A program made the translations under genes and the position numbers. The notes beneath the pieces were generated by a model. That model worked only from the letters and a program-made list of their open reading frames with translations, ran no database searches and was not told the DNA's origin. A stretch of 64,000 nt of DNA from positions 7,607,501 through 7,671,500 of the forward strand of contig NC_066592.1 in the NCBI RefSeq assembly GCF_905475345.1, written 5' to 3'. The stretch comes from Vespula vulgaris. Taxonomy: Eukaryota; Arthropoda; Insecta; Hymenoptera; Vespidae. Shown here one piece after another: positions 11,615 through 22,079 of the stretch; positions within the stretch are counted from its first letter, which is position 1, and every line of letters starts with the position of its first letter.

Positions 11615-12457
11615 GTGTAATCATTGTGATCACTTTAATCGTTGTCGATGCACTCCACCGTCCTTTTTCTTTTTTTCTCTTTTTATCATCAAATACTATG
11701 CTTGCGTTTTGTAAAATCACTATCAGCTATGGTTACAAAAGTAAAAGTGCGTGAAATATATTTTTCTAGATTCTAATGATAACTATAGTCATCTATTGCT
11801 TCTTAGAAAAGTACTTGCGTAACATTAATTCACTCATACTTCGAAAACTTTTTATTTTATTATCATTATATAGTACAATACGATAGATATTTATAACAAA
11901 ATCTTTTAACGGTATAGAAAAGATTTTGATTTATTTATAATTTTATTTCTTTATACATTTTTATTTATATTTATAATTTCTAATAAATTATATTGTTGGA
12001 AGTAACGATTATTGAATTGGTTAATAACTACTGGACAAACAATGGAAAAATTTTTAATATTACACAATATATTTCGAATATAAATAATTTTAATTTTTAG
12101 TCTTAATTTTACAATAAATTTGTTTAACCCTCTGTAATTAAATTTTTCTTTCGTGTTTACCATGAAGAAAAATAAAATTATATAACATGCAAGTTGTAAT
12201 ATTGCTTAAATGTATATATAAATAATATAATATAATATAATAATTATTATTATTATTGCTGTTATATTTATCATTGCTCTTAATATCTTCGATTTATTTT
12301 TTATTTGTAATTACTCTGTCTACTTCTCTATATATTTCTTTTTTATTTTCTATTTTATTTATTTATTTATTTATTTTTTTTTCTATCGGAAGTTCTATTT
12401 GTATAGCGAGCTATTTTTGATCATCTTTCCCTTCCTAGATTTCCTTTTCTAATTTGA

Positions 12458-12720
12458 GTGACCGTCAGAGTTAACAAGATACGGACGTACGAAACTGTCC
12501 AAACAATTGGTCAATTCGTCCGCGACCAATTACAGAATTGCACCATGAAAATACACCGCTCGTTCTTAATTCGATTCAGCCAATTAAAGCTCCTAAGCTG
12601 TTGTACAAGCCAACGAATATCACAAGCCCCGCTTTTATACGATCGTTTTAAAGAGTTAGAGGAAACATTTTCTTGTAGTTTTAACGTAGGATCATTAAAA
12701 TTAGGAACTAACAACTTCCA
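12458..12720. promoter_or_regulatory. Less AT-rich intergenic island with CCAAT boxes
   Basis: This block has clearly higher sequence complexity than its A/T-run flanks. It contains a perfect 8-bp inverted repeat, AATTGGTC at 12,505-12,512 and GACCAATT at 12,524-12,531, so two CCAAT boxes face each other. A third CCAAT is at 12,580-12,584. A 94-codon plus-strand frame and a 67-codon minus-strand frame overlap here, but neither resembles a family I know. It could be a conserved regulatory element or a remnant of an old gene or transposon. It lies about 6 kb upstream of the proposed promoter. Confidence 0.3.
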
Positions 12721-13514
12721 CTACATGTGTGTATGTGTGTAACTATGAAAATGTCTGTTTCTTCTCTGTTCTACAAATGTTATTTATTTTGTTCGAGTAA
12801 CCATGTAAATGTTACACTGAGTAAAATAAATGTAATCTAATTTTTTATTAACCAAATATATCCTAATTATTTTTTTTCTTTTCTTTTTTTCTTCTGACAA
12901 AAATGTATGCATTTAGTTCTTTTAAATAAGGGTAAAAGATATTATGGCTATTTTATTTTATTTCTTAATTTTTATTGTATTATAAATTATAATAATTATA
13001 ATGATAGAAATCATGAGATTTACAAAATAACGAATACACGATTTTATTTATCTTAAACATTTTTTATTGAATTTATTTTAATTTCTCCTTTTTTCATTCG
13101 TTCCTTTCTTTTGCTTGAGAAAAATTTAATGTTTTCGTTTTTTTAAATAACGATTAAAAATATTATTTCCATTACTTTATTGGTCAATTGATTATATCGC
13201 AAATTATTATAATAATCGTGATGATAGAAATCCTCCAAAGGTTGCAAAATCGTCTGAAGATCATAGAAATGATTTTATTTATTTCATTTATTTTTGAAAT
13301 CTTCTGAAATGGAAAAGTGTTTAACAATCGGCCGATAATAATCGAAACATAAAGGTCTTGCATTTTTAAAGAACTATTTTATTGGTTTTAACCCGTTTTG
13401 ACATTTCGATTATAAATAACTAATGTCGTAGCTTATTTTACATGTCCTCTGTGTATTGTATGAGTAAATGAAAATCGATATGTATCAATGAGAAAGAGAT
13501 TTTTGTCATCAATT

Positions 13515-13515
13515 G

Positions 13516-13549
<34 letters not shown>

Positions 13550-13560
13550 GCGCGCGCGCG
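13515..13560. repeat. (CT)n followed by (CG)n microsatellite
   Basis: CT repeat with one TTT interruption runs directly into a (CG) run at about 13,547-13,560. The CG run is rare in this AT-rich setting and is of the Z-DNA-prone type. Confidence 0.9.
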
Positions 13561-13564
13561 TTTC

Positions 13565-13572
13565 TGACGTCA
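13565..13572. promoter_or_regulatory. Palindromic CRE (TGACGTCA)
   Basis: A perfect TGACGTCA, the consensus for CREB/ATF family factors, lies 4 bp after the CG microsatellite and about 5 kb upstream of the proposed promoter. Function is not shown by sequence alone. Confidence 0.35.
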
Positions 13573-14159
13573 AACTGTTCGGATATATGAACGTCCGTGG
13601 GCAGACAAATGTTACTTTTTATTCTCGTCGTCTTTTAATGATTAATTAACACCTTGCTAGTCGTTATTATCGATTTCAATATTTCGTTTATTGTTACCAA
13701 ACGAGCGAATTTATCGAAGCAATAATTTAATAGTTTCACATATTTTATGCGTTTGTACGTGTATGAACTTATTGAAAAATAGAAACATTTTCTTTGTCTA
13801 TTTAAATTATCTATAAATTAAAACATATTACATGACAAATTAAGAATAAAAATGTGTGTGTGTGTGTGTGTATAATCTATTTCTTGATACAATTATATAC
13901 AAACATTAAATCGTGCAACGTGTTAAATTAAAGAAGAAACAATAAAAAAGAAAAAAAATCAAAGGAAAATAAGAGAAACATGATTGTAGAGAAAATTCTC
14001 GGTTCTTACAAATTATAAACCTTTTCTTTCTCTTTTTATAATTTTTCATGAAAGAAAAAGTCGAGAAACGTGCGGTAAAAACAAATTTAACGTCGTTAAC
14101 CTCACACACACACACATACGCGTACACGTAGATCACGAATATACATCACGTACATCGCG

Positions 14160-14560
14160 TAGATATTAAAAAAAATTACTTAAAAAAGAAGAAAAAAATA
14201 GAAAAAGTAATTCTTTCAAATAATATCACAACCAACAATAACGTATAATGATAATGATAAGAAGAAGAAGAAGAAGAAGGAGAAGGAGAAGGAGAAGAGA
14301 AAAAGATGAATAGAAAAGAAAAGGAAAGAAGAAAAAACGAAAATAACGTTAGAAAGAGGAATAACAGGTACGAGTTGAAAGAGAAAATATGAAAGTAAAA
14401 TGAGAGAGAAGAAACGTGTGGCGTATAGTGAGGGAGGGTTGAAGTGCAACCAGTATTAAAGGGAGAAGAAGCACTACTAGTAGTAGTAGTAGTGATAGTA
14501 GTAAAAGAAGAAGAAGAAGAAGAAAAAAGGAAAAGAAAAGTCAAGTGAGTTTGTCGAGGG
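14160..14560. repeat. Purine-rich tract with GAA and TAG trinucleotide repeats
   Basis: The plus strand is mostly A and G, with (GAA/GGA)n at about 14,260-14,300, (TAG)n at about 14,475-14,500 and (GAA)n at about 14,505-14,525. Minus-strand frames here are Ser/Phe low-complexity artefacts. Confidence 0.8.
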
Positions 14561-14618
14561 GATGAGAGGGGAGAAGTCGGGCGTGGCCAGAGTTCGCTCT
14601 TTTAAAATCGGGTTAAGG

Positions 14619-14712
14619 TCGGCTCGCGTCGCGACGCGACGCGATGCAATGCAACGCGATGCAGTGCAGTTCATTGCAGTGCAATGCAATGCAATCCAAT
14701 GCAATGAAACAC
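14619..14712. repeat. GCGAC/GCAAT pentanucleotide repeat with a 16-bp palindrome
   Basis: Pentamers drift from gcgac through gcgat to gcaat and gcagt. At 14,624-14,639 lies a perfect self-complementary 16-mer, TCGCGTCGCGACGCGA, very CpG-dense. The neighbouring sequence (14,560-14,620) is also less AT-rich. Confidence 0.8.
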
Positions 14713-14840
14713 ATGCAGGAAAGAAAGAAAGGAAAGGAAAGAAGGAAGAAAAGAACGGTCTCTGTTTAAAAAGTGTAGCGTCGATATGCCGGTGCAACGA
14801 CGATGAATCAAATTGCATAGGGTTATCAAACAAAATATAA

Positions 14841-16012
14841 TTGCATAATACAAATATTTTTTTTTCTTTATCTCTTTTTCCTCCTTTTTCTCTTTATCAG
14901 ACGATATATCGAATTATTTTTCGAAATAATGATTTTTTTTTATTTATTTTAATAAAGAATATCATGTGTGTAATGTGATTAAAAAATTAAAAAATAAATT
15001 TTATTTGATGAAGGAATAAAATGAACAGTAAATATACTGTATTAATGATTAATTATAGCGTCAAGGTATGTTGTAGATTAATTTTTTTTCTTTTTGATTT
15101 TTTATTTTTAAAAATATAAAGAGAGGGAAACAGTAAAAAGGATAGATGTAACATTTCTTTCGAATGAAAAAATGAAGAATATATCGACGAACATTTGTAC
15201 GTGAATGTTTTGTTAAAGAAATAAAGGATGTGTAATAATCTTTCGATAAAAATATATTTTCTCGAACAAAGTAAAAAAATAAACAAATAAATAGGGAAAA
15301 GGAAAAAAGAAAAAAACAGCAAATCAACGGCGATATCTAATTTAATACGAGTATAAATCGTACGTATATATAAAAGTATTAAATAAAAGATTCGTATTAT
15401 AATTTTCTTGTAATGGAAAAAAACAAAAAGAATTGACCAGCTATCATATAGTTTTGGCTTTATCAATATATCATACCGATGTTACAAAAATTTTGTTATC
15501 TCTACGTCTTTTTAATGTAAGAACCTATAATTTTTAAATTTTATCTATTTTTAAAAGTTCAAAGAAAAAACATGAACAATTCGTACGTAGAATTTATAAT
15601 TATTACATTTGTTGTATCTCTCGTCAATATTCTTATTCGAATTTTATCGAGTTAATTTCGATTTTCGAAATTTATCTTTTACTTTAAAGTAAATAATTCG
15701 ATCATATACTTATTAATATCATTTTTCTTTTTGATTATTCGCATTATATTTTATTTTCTAGATTGATAAAAAAAGAAACAGTATGTAAAAATATTGGTTT
15801 TTCTTTTTTTTTTCTTTTTCATTAACTTCGAACAATTTCTTTAATTTAAGAAACTTTTAATGCGAAGTAAAATTCTGTTTAACGAAGCTACCTCCTGACA
15901 GCTTTCTTGCTCATTATGCATTGTTTACATTTTAGTTTGGAGTGAATACTCACACATAATACTAAAAAGAAGAAAAAAAGAAGAAGAAGGAAAATAAGTG
16001 GCAGGTAGTCTC
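14841..16012. other. Intergenic AT-rich DNA
   Basis: Long A and T runs without recognisable genes. The open frames present on the minus strand are Phe/Ile/Lys-rich and lie over poly(T)/poly(A) sequence. Confidence 0.5.
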
Positions 16013-16282
16013 TCATGCGCAGTTTATTCAGTATTATCAATGAGAGAGTATAGCGATATTATCAAGAAAGTCTCTTCGAGATAGGGGGAATCATCAGCGT
16101 CGATGAACGATGATAACAAAGAAGATATTTTATTTAACAAGAAACCAAAGGAGATAATATTCCCTATTATACTGGATCTTCCTACGGATTCAAAAGGGGG
16201 AAGAAACTTTATGGCATCTCGTAAATCTCTTTTACATAATGCAAATACATCTACTATCACGCAAAAGATAGAAATAATCTAA
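16013..16282 (+). pseudogene. Coding-like fragment with one in-frame stop, unrecognised
   Basis: On the plus strand a frame open from at least 16,013 includes ATG at 16,040. It hits TAG at 16,082-16,084, then continues with ATG at 16,103 for 59 codons to TAA at 16,280-16,282. The translation is not low-complexity: it begins MNDDNKEDILFNKK and later contains FPIILDLPTDSKGG. The opposite strand also has a 78-codon open frame over the same bases (16,024-16,260), so coding direction is uncertain. The fragment sits between intergenic AT-rich DNA and a GAAA repeat with no visible promoter. It could be a decayed transposon or gene fragment, an exon, or chance. I do not recognise the family. Confidence 0.2.
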
Positions 16283-16435
16283 TGCGGATCGTTGTTCCGC
16301 GTTCTTTGTAAACAATTCGTTCGTGCGCCTCACGAAATGAAGAGAAAAACAAATCGATCGTTTTTCGTGCTACTAAAAAAAGAAAAGGGGAGAAATGAAA
16401 AAGAAAAGAGAATTGAAGAGAAAAGAAAGAAAAAC

Positions 16436-16437
16436 GA

Positions 16438-16473
<36 letters not shown>

Positions 16474-16482
16474 AAAAGAAAA
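16436..16482. repeat. (GAAA)n microsatellite
   Basis: About 11 GAAA units with slight decay at both ends. Confidence 0.9.
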
Positions 16483-18297
16483 AGAGCAAAATTAGATAAT
16501 AAATATGGACGCTTCAAAGCTGCCATGACGTATGTATCCTCTATATGACCTATAACACAAGAGATATCTTTTTAAAAGAGATTAAAATATTCCCAGCTTA
16601 TTCGTCCTCGACGAATTGCATTGTAATAACGTCCATTAAATTAATTGTCTTTCTTCTCCATTTTCTTTTCTTTCATTTTTTTTTTCGAACAAAACGCATA
16701 GAACCGATTAATTAATTATTCGAAGTATTATTATTTGAGCTTTCGTTGTAAAATACTTTCCCATGGAAAATTTTTTCGCGAAATGAAACTACTCTTCATC
16801 GAACGTGTAATAAGTGATAGTAATAAATAATCAAAGAAAAAAAAACAGAAAAGAAAACAGAATTGATTGAAAAAAAAACAAACAAAAAAAAGACAAAAAA
16901 AATTGGAAGATAATTTTAATATACATGATTAACATAAGTACATGTGGATGTCGAAACGAGACAGAGACATTAATAAAGGCATGACGTTTCTCGCGTGATT
17001 TTGTTCTTCTTTTTTTCTCTTTATTTTTTTCCTTTTCTCTCTCTCTCTTCCTCATGGGAGGCAATTAAAACGCATCACAACATCTTATTTACAAGCGTCT
17101 TCGAGGAGATACGCCATTTATTAACTTCCTTCGTACCAAGCCGTTCTCATTTCGACTAAACTACATATGTATGTACTTAGTAACATTTAACCATCAATTT
17201 TTCTTGTAGGAGTTACAACAAAATTGTAATTGCAATTGCAAATGTCATTGCATTTTATAGATTCGTTCAATCGTATCTAACTAATTCTGTCATTTTCTTT
17301 TCTTTTCTTTTTTTTTCTGTTTTTGCGAGAGCATCGAATATCGATCATAAACTTTTTCATCGATTAATATTACACAATACGATAAAAATCAATTTGTCGA
17401 GGAATTTTATTGATTCAAAATAATCGCTCTAATCAATCATCCATTAACTATTAGAAATGGGAATCATAGATCGATGATATTTATTATTAGATTAATTGTG
17501 TGTGTGTGTGTGATGCGTGTAAGATAAAAACAGAAAAAAAATCACATTAAGATCACACACGCACACGCATATACATGTTATGTAGTTGTATGTCGTACGA
17601 AATTTCAATCTTATCTTAATTTATTTAACACTAAGAAATAAATTTGAAACGATAGTTCTATTTGGAAAAGAAGAAAGATCGTTCGAAGATAGGATTTTAT
17701 TTAAACACATTTATGCATCGCGCAAACAAAGCTTTTCGATGAATCTATTGATAAAGAACAAAAAATAAATAAAAAAATAAAATTTTCTTTAAAAAATAGT
17801 TTTTGAAAATATTTATTGGTTATATCTAATAATAATTTCTGCAAAAAATTAAAGTTCTATATCTCCGCAATTCTTAAATAATAAAGCCTGATTAACTAAC
17901 AATCTCCGAAGAATAAAGTCTCATCAATTACAATAATAATTTCTAAAAAAAGGAAGTAAAAAAGAAAAAGAGATTTACTTCTATAAAATAATATTTCGAC
18001 TTGCATAGTAATAACTTCTCCAAATATAATAAAGTAATAATAATAATCGATAGAGATACAATTTCTGTAGAAAAAGAAAAAGAAAAAGAAAGAAATGACT
18101 TTCATTTGGCATTAGTAATTTTTATATATTATACATAAAGAAAATTAGTATAGGTATATATGTATATATGATGTCTGTCGTCTCTATAAATTTAATACGT
18201 ATATCAAAGATGTATATATGTACGTTCAAGTAAGTACCTTCTCTTCGTACTGTTGGTTTGTAAAGGGCTGAACATTGGCAACAGTGTAGTCTCGTAC
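16483..18297. other. Intergenic AT-rich DNA upstream of the promoter region
   Basis: Nothing gene-like is visible. It contains A/T runs, a short (GT)n around 17,498-17,511 and poly(A)-rich stretches. Confidence 0.5.
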
Positions 18298-18440
18298 ACT
18301 CTCTCTCTTTCTCTCTCTGTCTCTCTCTGTCTCTCTCTCTCTCTCTTTCTCTCTTTCTCTCTTTCTCTCTCTCTCACTTGCTTGCTCGCTCGCTCACTCG
18401 CTCGTTCGCTCGTTCGCTCGTTCACTCACTCACTCACTCT
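18298..18440. repeat. (CT)n tract followed by CGCT/CGTT/CACT tetramers
   Basis: CT/TCTT repeats at 18,298-18,377 pass into gctcgctcgctcactcg-type tetramers and end in (ACTC)n. CT/GA tracts just upstream of promoters are common in insects as binding sites of GAGA factor, which suggests, but does not prove, a regulatory role for this one. Confidence 0.8.
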
Positions 18441-18760
18441 ATCGAAGAATCGTGCGTTTACTGGCAGCGATCGTGCCGTGCGGTTGGCGGGTGGTAGTGG
18501 CGGGACCGTGGAGGGCGGGGGAGTGTGGTGAGGGTGATGAGGGGGAGCCGTAGGAAGAGAGAGAAAGAGAGAGAGACGTAGAGAGAAGAGAGAGAAGAGA
18601 GAGAGAGGCGAGCGATGAGGACGCGAACACGAGAGACAGTTTGTTCGCTCTCTTCGAGCCGTATAAATACGAGCGGGGCCGTTCTCTCTGGTTTAGTCGC
18701 CGCGATACATGATTCTCGTGACGTTCGTCGTTTCGTCTGCAAGCGCGAAAGAAGATACGT
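18441..18760 (+). promoter_or_regulatory. GC/CpG-rich promoter region with GAGA tract
   Basis: GC content rises sharply compared with flanks on both sides, with G-rich stretches at about 18,480-18,550 and a GAGA tract at 18,557-18,612. The block contains the TATA and initiator-like elements annotated separately and precedes the coding exon on the same strand by about 1.9 kb. No other nearby place combines these features, so this is the best promoter candidate for the gene. Transcript 5'-end data would be decisive. Confidence 0.5.
18662..18669 (+). promoter_or_regulatory. TATA box (TATAAATA)
   Basis: TATAAATA stands in GC-rich surroundings. An initiator-like TTTAGTC follows, with its A at 18,695, 33 bp after the first T. 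This is within the usual TATA-to-start spacing for metazoan promoters. The insect initiator consensus TCAGTY is matched except for C to T before the A. Confidence 0.5.
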
Positions 18761-18779
18761 GAACGAAATAGTATCATCC

Positions 18780-18825
18780 GACGTCGTTGTCATCGTCGAC
18801 GTCGTCGTCGTTGTGTCGTTGTTGT

Positions 18826-18861
<36 letters not shown>

Positions 18862-18876
18862 TCATCGTCATTGTCG
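18780..18876. repeat. (GTC)n trinucleotide repeat
   Basis: Imperfect gtc/gtt trinucleotides are followed by a nearly perfect (GTC)n at 18,827-18,860. The frame through it encodes a poly-Val run and is not regarded as a gene. Confidence 0.9.
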
Positions 18877-19200
18877 TATCATAGGTAGTGTTAGTGGTGC
18901 TGGTGATATGGTGTCGTTTTACCCGTCGAGTGTGCCGCGGATTCGATAAAAAGAAACGAATCAACGAACGAGAATAATAAAATTGGTTCAAGAAAATTTT
19001 AAACGAAAGCAAAAGGATGAGATTAAATGAAATTGAATGAAATGAAATGAAATAAGCAAAAGAACGTGTGAAAAAAAATATATATGTGTGTGTATAAGTA
19101 AAAAGAAATACATAAAAAGAAAAGGATAAATAAATAATAAAAAGAATTATTACATTAGATTCTTCCGGCGCGAAAGTGTGTCTCTCTCGAAGAAAGCAGG

Positions 19201-19324
19201 GCTCCGTTTCATTTCGAGGAAAAGAGAAAGAGAAAGAGAAAGAAAAGGAGAAGGAAAGAGAGAGAGAAAGAGAGACAGAGAAACGGAGAGAGAGAGAGAG
19301 AGAGAGAAAGAGCAAGAGATAGAG
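19201..19324. repeat. (GA)n-rich tract
   Basis: Imperfect GA/GAAA repeats with a perfect (AG) run at about 19,287-19,306. Confidence 0.85.
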
Positions 19325-19680
19325 TTGTCGAGTAACTCCAAGAAAAGCGATGAGTGAAAACCGGAAGCGTTCGTGCGTTCAACCCTCCGCGGGTGAGGGC
19401 TGAATTTGGTGGGCGCCATTTTGTTTTTTTTTTTTGGTAATCAACTTTTTTCTTTTCTTTTCTTTTTATTCCTGTTCTCACATTATCACGTAAATAAAAA
19501 CTCCTCATCTTCATCATAAACTCTCGACGGTCTTCTTCTCATCTCTCTCAATATCGTACGAAAAACGCTGAGAGAGAAAGAGAGAGTAAGAGCGAGAAAA
19601 AGATAGAGAGAGAAAGATTTCACATGTGCCAAGAAAGAGGAATATCATTTTCATGTTTTGTCTGCTCTGTCCGTCTGCAC

Positions 19681-19754
19681 TTACTGACTGACTGACTGAC
19701 TGACTGACTGACTGACTGACTGACTGACTGACTGACTGATTGACTGACTGACTA
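19681..19754. repeat. (ACTG)n tetranucleotide repeat, about 18 units
   Basis: Almost perfect ACTG units with one ATTG interruption near 19,739. The minus strand reads as Ser-Gln-Ser-Val repeats, an artefact. Confidence 0.95.
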
Positions 19755-19896
19755 TAATAAACAAACGCGGGAAGTCAACTGTGAAGAAAGATCGAAGATC
19801 GATAATTATCTTTGTCTCTTTTTTCTTATTTTTTTTTTTTTTTGAAGAAGAAAGCACACGGATTATTACTATATAAAGAGAGAAAGAAAGAGAGAA

Positions 19897-19979
19897 AAAG
19901 ATAAATAGATAGATAGATAGATAGATATATATAGAGAGAAAGACTATTAATAGAAAAAATAGAAGAAAAAGAAGAAGAA

Positions 19980-20011
<32 letters not shown>

Positions 20012-20030
20012 AGAGGAAGACGACGAGCTC
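19897..20030. repeat. (GATA)n and (GAA)n microsatellites
   Basis: GATA units at about 19,902-19,928, then (GAA)n at about 19,965-20,018. Confidence 0.85.
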
Positions 20031-20093
20031 GTCCGGAGTGAAAAGGCGGTCGTGCCGCTTTCACCGAGTATTCCTTCTCTCTCTCTATCTATC

Positions 20094-20136
20094 TATATAT
20101 ATATATACATACATACACATACATACATATATATAT

Positions 20137-20167
<31 letters not shown>

Positions 20168-20171
20168 CATT
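20094..20171. repeat. (TA)n/(ACAT)n microsatellite
   Basis: TA runs interspersed with ACAT units inside the putative leader. Confidence 0.9.
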
Positions 20172-20575
20172 TATTCCTCTCTTTCTCTGTTGCTCCCCCG
20201 CTGACTCGTGACGGCACGTTAACGGTCTTTCGCGAACGCGGTACAGAGAAAGAAGAAATGATAACGTTCTTCCGTTTCGTCGACGAGTCGTTCGCCTCTT
20301 GAACAGTTTCTTTGCTCTTCAAAAAACAAGAATATATATATATATATTATATAGTATATATATATATTACATAGAGCAAGAAGAGAGAAGAAAGAAAGAT
20401 AAAGAGATAAAGAGAAACGATTGTTGTCCTATTATCTGATACATGTTCTTATATCCATATATATATATGTGTATATACGCATATATTGATAGGTGTTAAT
20501 AGTCTGTTGAATTATCCTCGTCTATTTCACAATAACAACAATAATAATAAATATAATACGGTAATTATCCGTATT

Positions 20576-21324
20576 ATGGAAAGCGAGATGTACATTAAAG
20601 ACCAAAACGAAGAAGAGGTGATAGAATATAATTTGAATAGTAAAAAGAACGGACAGCAACAACAAATCACGATGAAATACGCTTCGACTAATTCGATACC
20701 ATCGACTATGGAAGAGGAAAATGAAAATACGTTCGATAGAAGAATCATGGGTGAAAGATTTGCCGGCGTTAGGTCGGCGGCATCGGCGGCCATCTTGAGA
20801 GAGAGTACTACTGGTACTGGTACTACTACTAATTCTACTACAACTAATACTAATCCGAGCACTGTATCAGCTGTTAAAGCTAGAAGGTATAGCGTACTCG
20901 AGGATTTGAAAGCACGTAGGGACAGTCTTTGGCAAAGGGCACGCCGTACTAGTACCTTCGAGGAAAAAGAAAATGCGAAACAACAGAAAATCGTTTATGG
21001 CAAGGAAAAGAGAAGGAGTAGCGATAGTGGCGCCGCCAGAAGAGGATCCGTTTTTTACGTTACCGATGATCTACTCGAAGAAAAACAGGATGTTATCGTG
21101 AATAAGGAAGAGGAAAGAGCAGCGATAATCGAAGCGAAAAAGGGACGAAGAAAATCTTGGCATCCGCTTGCCGGTGTTAAACCATCGAAATCTGAAAGAA
21201 AAAGAAAGAAGGCCGTTGTCGGTGCACCTCCCGAGCAAGTCGCCAGTGCCGAAGCACTTTACACCCATACGAGACAGAAGAGACCGTCTTGGTGGAATAT
21301 ATTCGTACCTGACTCAGTTTCCAG
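20576..21324 (+). CDS. Exon 1 (coding) of an unrecognised RRxS-rich protein
   Basis: ATG at 20,576 is the first in-frame ATG and has A at -3 and G at +4. The frame is open further upstream to 20,486, but only with a TTG there. The exon encodes 249 complete residues plus two bases (AG), and the donor is AG|GTATTT at 21,325. The protein is hydrophilic and probably disordered, with no signal peptide or membrane segment: an acidic N-terminus, poly-Gln (27-30), a Thr/Asn-rich run (78-96), then a basic region. RRxS/T motifs put serine or threonine at residues 106, 117, 126, 149, 158 and 194. That motif is the PKA-type consensus (established); use by a kinase here is inference. A conserved-looking segment KRPSWWNIFVPDSVS ends the exon. 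Reading through the donor gives only Phe/Tyr runs and a stop at 21,458, which supports splicing. Function and family are unknown to me. Confidence 0.88.
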
Positions 21325-21508
21325 GTATTTTTACCTTTTTCTTTTCTTTTTTTACTTTTTTTTTTTTTTTTGCTCATCTACTTATCTTTCTTTCTTTCTT
21401 CATTTATTTATTTTTTTCCTCTCTTTTTTATTTTTTGTTTCGCGTTTGGAACATGAGTAATTTCCTTTTTTAATGTTCGGAGAATTGTTCTCGAGTTTAT
21501 ATATATAT

Positions 21509-21518
<10 letters not shown>

Positions 21519-21544
<26 letters not shown>

Positions 21545-21591
21545 TCTATATACCTATATAAATCTACATTTATGTGTGTGTGTGTGTGTGT
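21519..21591. repeat. (AC)n and (GT)n facing each other
   Basis: (AC) at 21,519-21,543 and (TG) at 21,572-21,591 are separated by 28 bp. They are complementary, so RNA from here could fold into a hairpin about 200 bases into intron 1. Confidence 0.85.
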
Positions 21592-22079
21592 ATAGCAAAT
21601 ATTATAAATTATAATAATTACTAAGATATTACAAAATTGCTTCTAGATATTTTATTATCGCCTCTTTTTCTTTTTTCTTTTTTGAGAATTAGAAAAGAAG
21701 AGACTAACTCCTTCCAAGGAATACGATTGAATTAGATTTCTCTTTCTGTTCATCATATTTTCTCGTATATATATATATATATTTTTTTTTTAATGTATAC
21801 GATCTCCGATAAATATTCCCGTGAGATTAGAAATTGAATAGAGAACTCCGGGAAATATTACGTTCGTTAGAAGATCAAACGGGGGATTATAAAATCACTG
21901 TAATGTCGAAGGAGAAACTTATCTATTCGTTTGATTTGCCGTAAGAGTTAACGGTGTATGGAAACACATGCCGATGCAATGGGGAATTAAAATAAAATGA
22001 TTTTACGGTTTAACGAATGTACAAAGTCGATCGTAGCTCGAATACGTTTTTAGAAAAGTTTCGATAAGTCGAAACCATT

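Larger units (their letters stand above)
10087..12457. other. Intergenic AT-rich DNA with microsatellites
   Basis: No exon is supported. A less AT-rich patch lies at about 10,330-10,470, containing gtataaatatac and a donor-like gagtgagtaag. It could hold an upstream exon or promoter, but nothing ties it to the downstream gene. The remainder is A/T runs and simple repeats. Confidence 0.5.
12743..14159. other. Intergenic AT-rich DNA
   Basis: Nothing gene-like is visible. The stretch contains a CT/CG microsatellite, a perfect palindromic CRE and a short GT repeat around 13,853-13,871. Confidence 0.5.
18695..20575 (+). other. Putative 5' leader of the plus-strand gene
   Basis: This is the stretch between the proposed transcription start and the first in-frame ATG. 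It is either a long untranslated leader or leader plus a 5' intron; no convincing splice pair was identified. It is packed with simple repeats (GTC, GA, ACTG, GAA, AT) and has many short upstream ATGs, so translation of an unspliced leader would be inefficient. Confidence 0.35.

Noticed and set aside
18615..18884. 89-codon plus-strand frame ending in poly-Val
   Set aside because: Its ATG is upstream of the proposed transcription start and most of it is a GTC repeat.
18458..19315. 285-codon minus-strand frame, Ser/Leu/Thr-rich
   Set aside because: It is made of GA, GTC and GAAA simple repeats read backwards and lies over the promoter and leader of the plus-strand gene.
20486..20575. Extension of exon 1 coding upstream of 20,576
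   Set aside because: The frame is open but contains no ATG; it would need TTG initiation, which is not expected in an animal gene. It could become coding only if spliced to an upstream exon.
21325..21460. Continuation of exon 1 past the donor
   Set aside because: The added residues are Phe/Tyr/Leu runs from poly(T), and a clean in-phase exon exists downstream.
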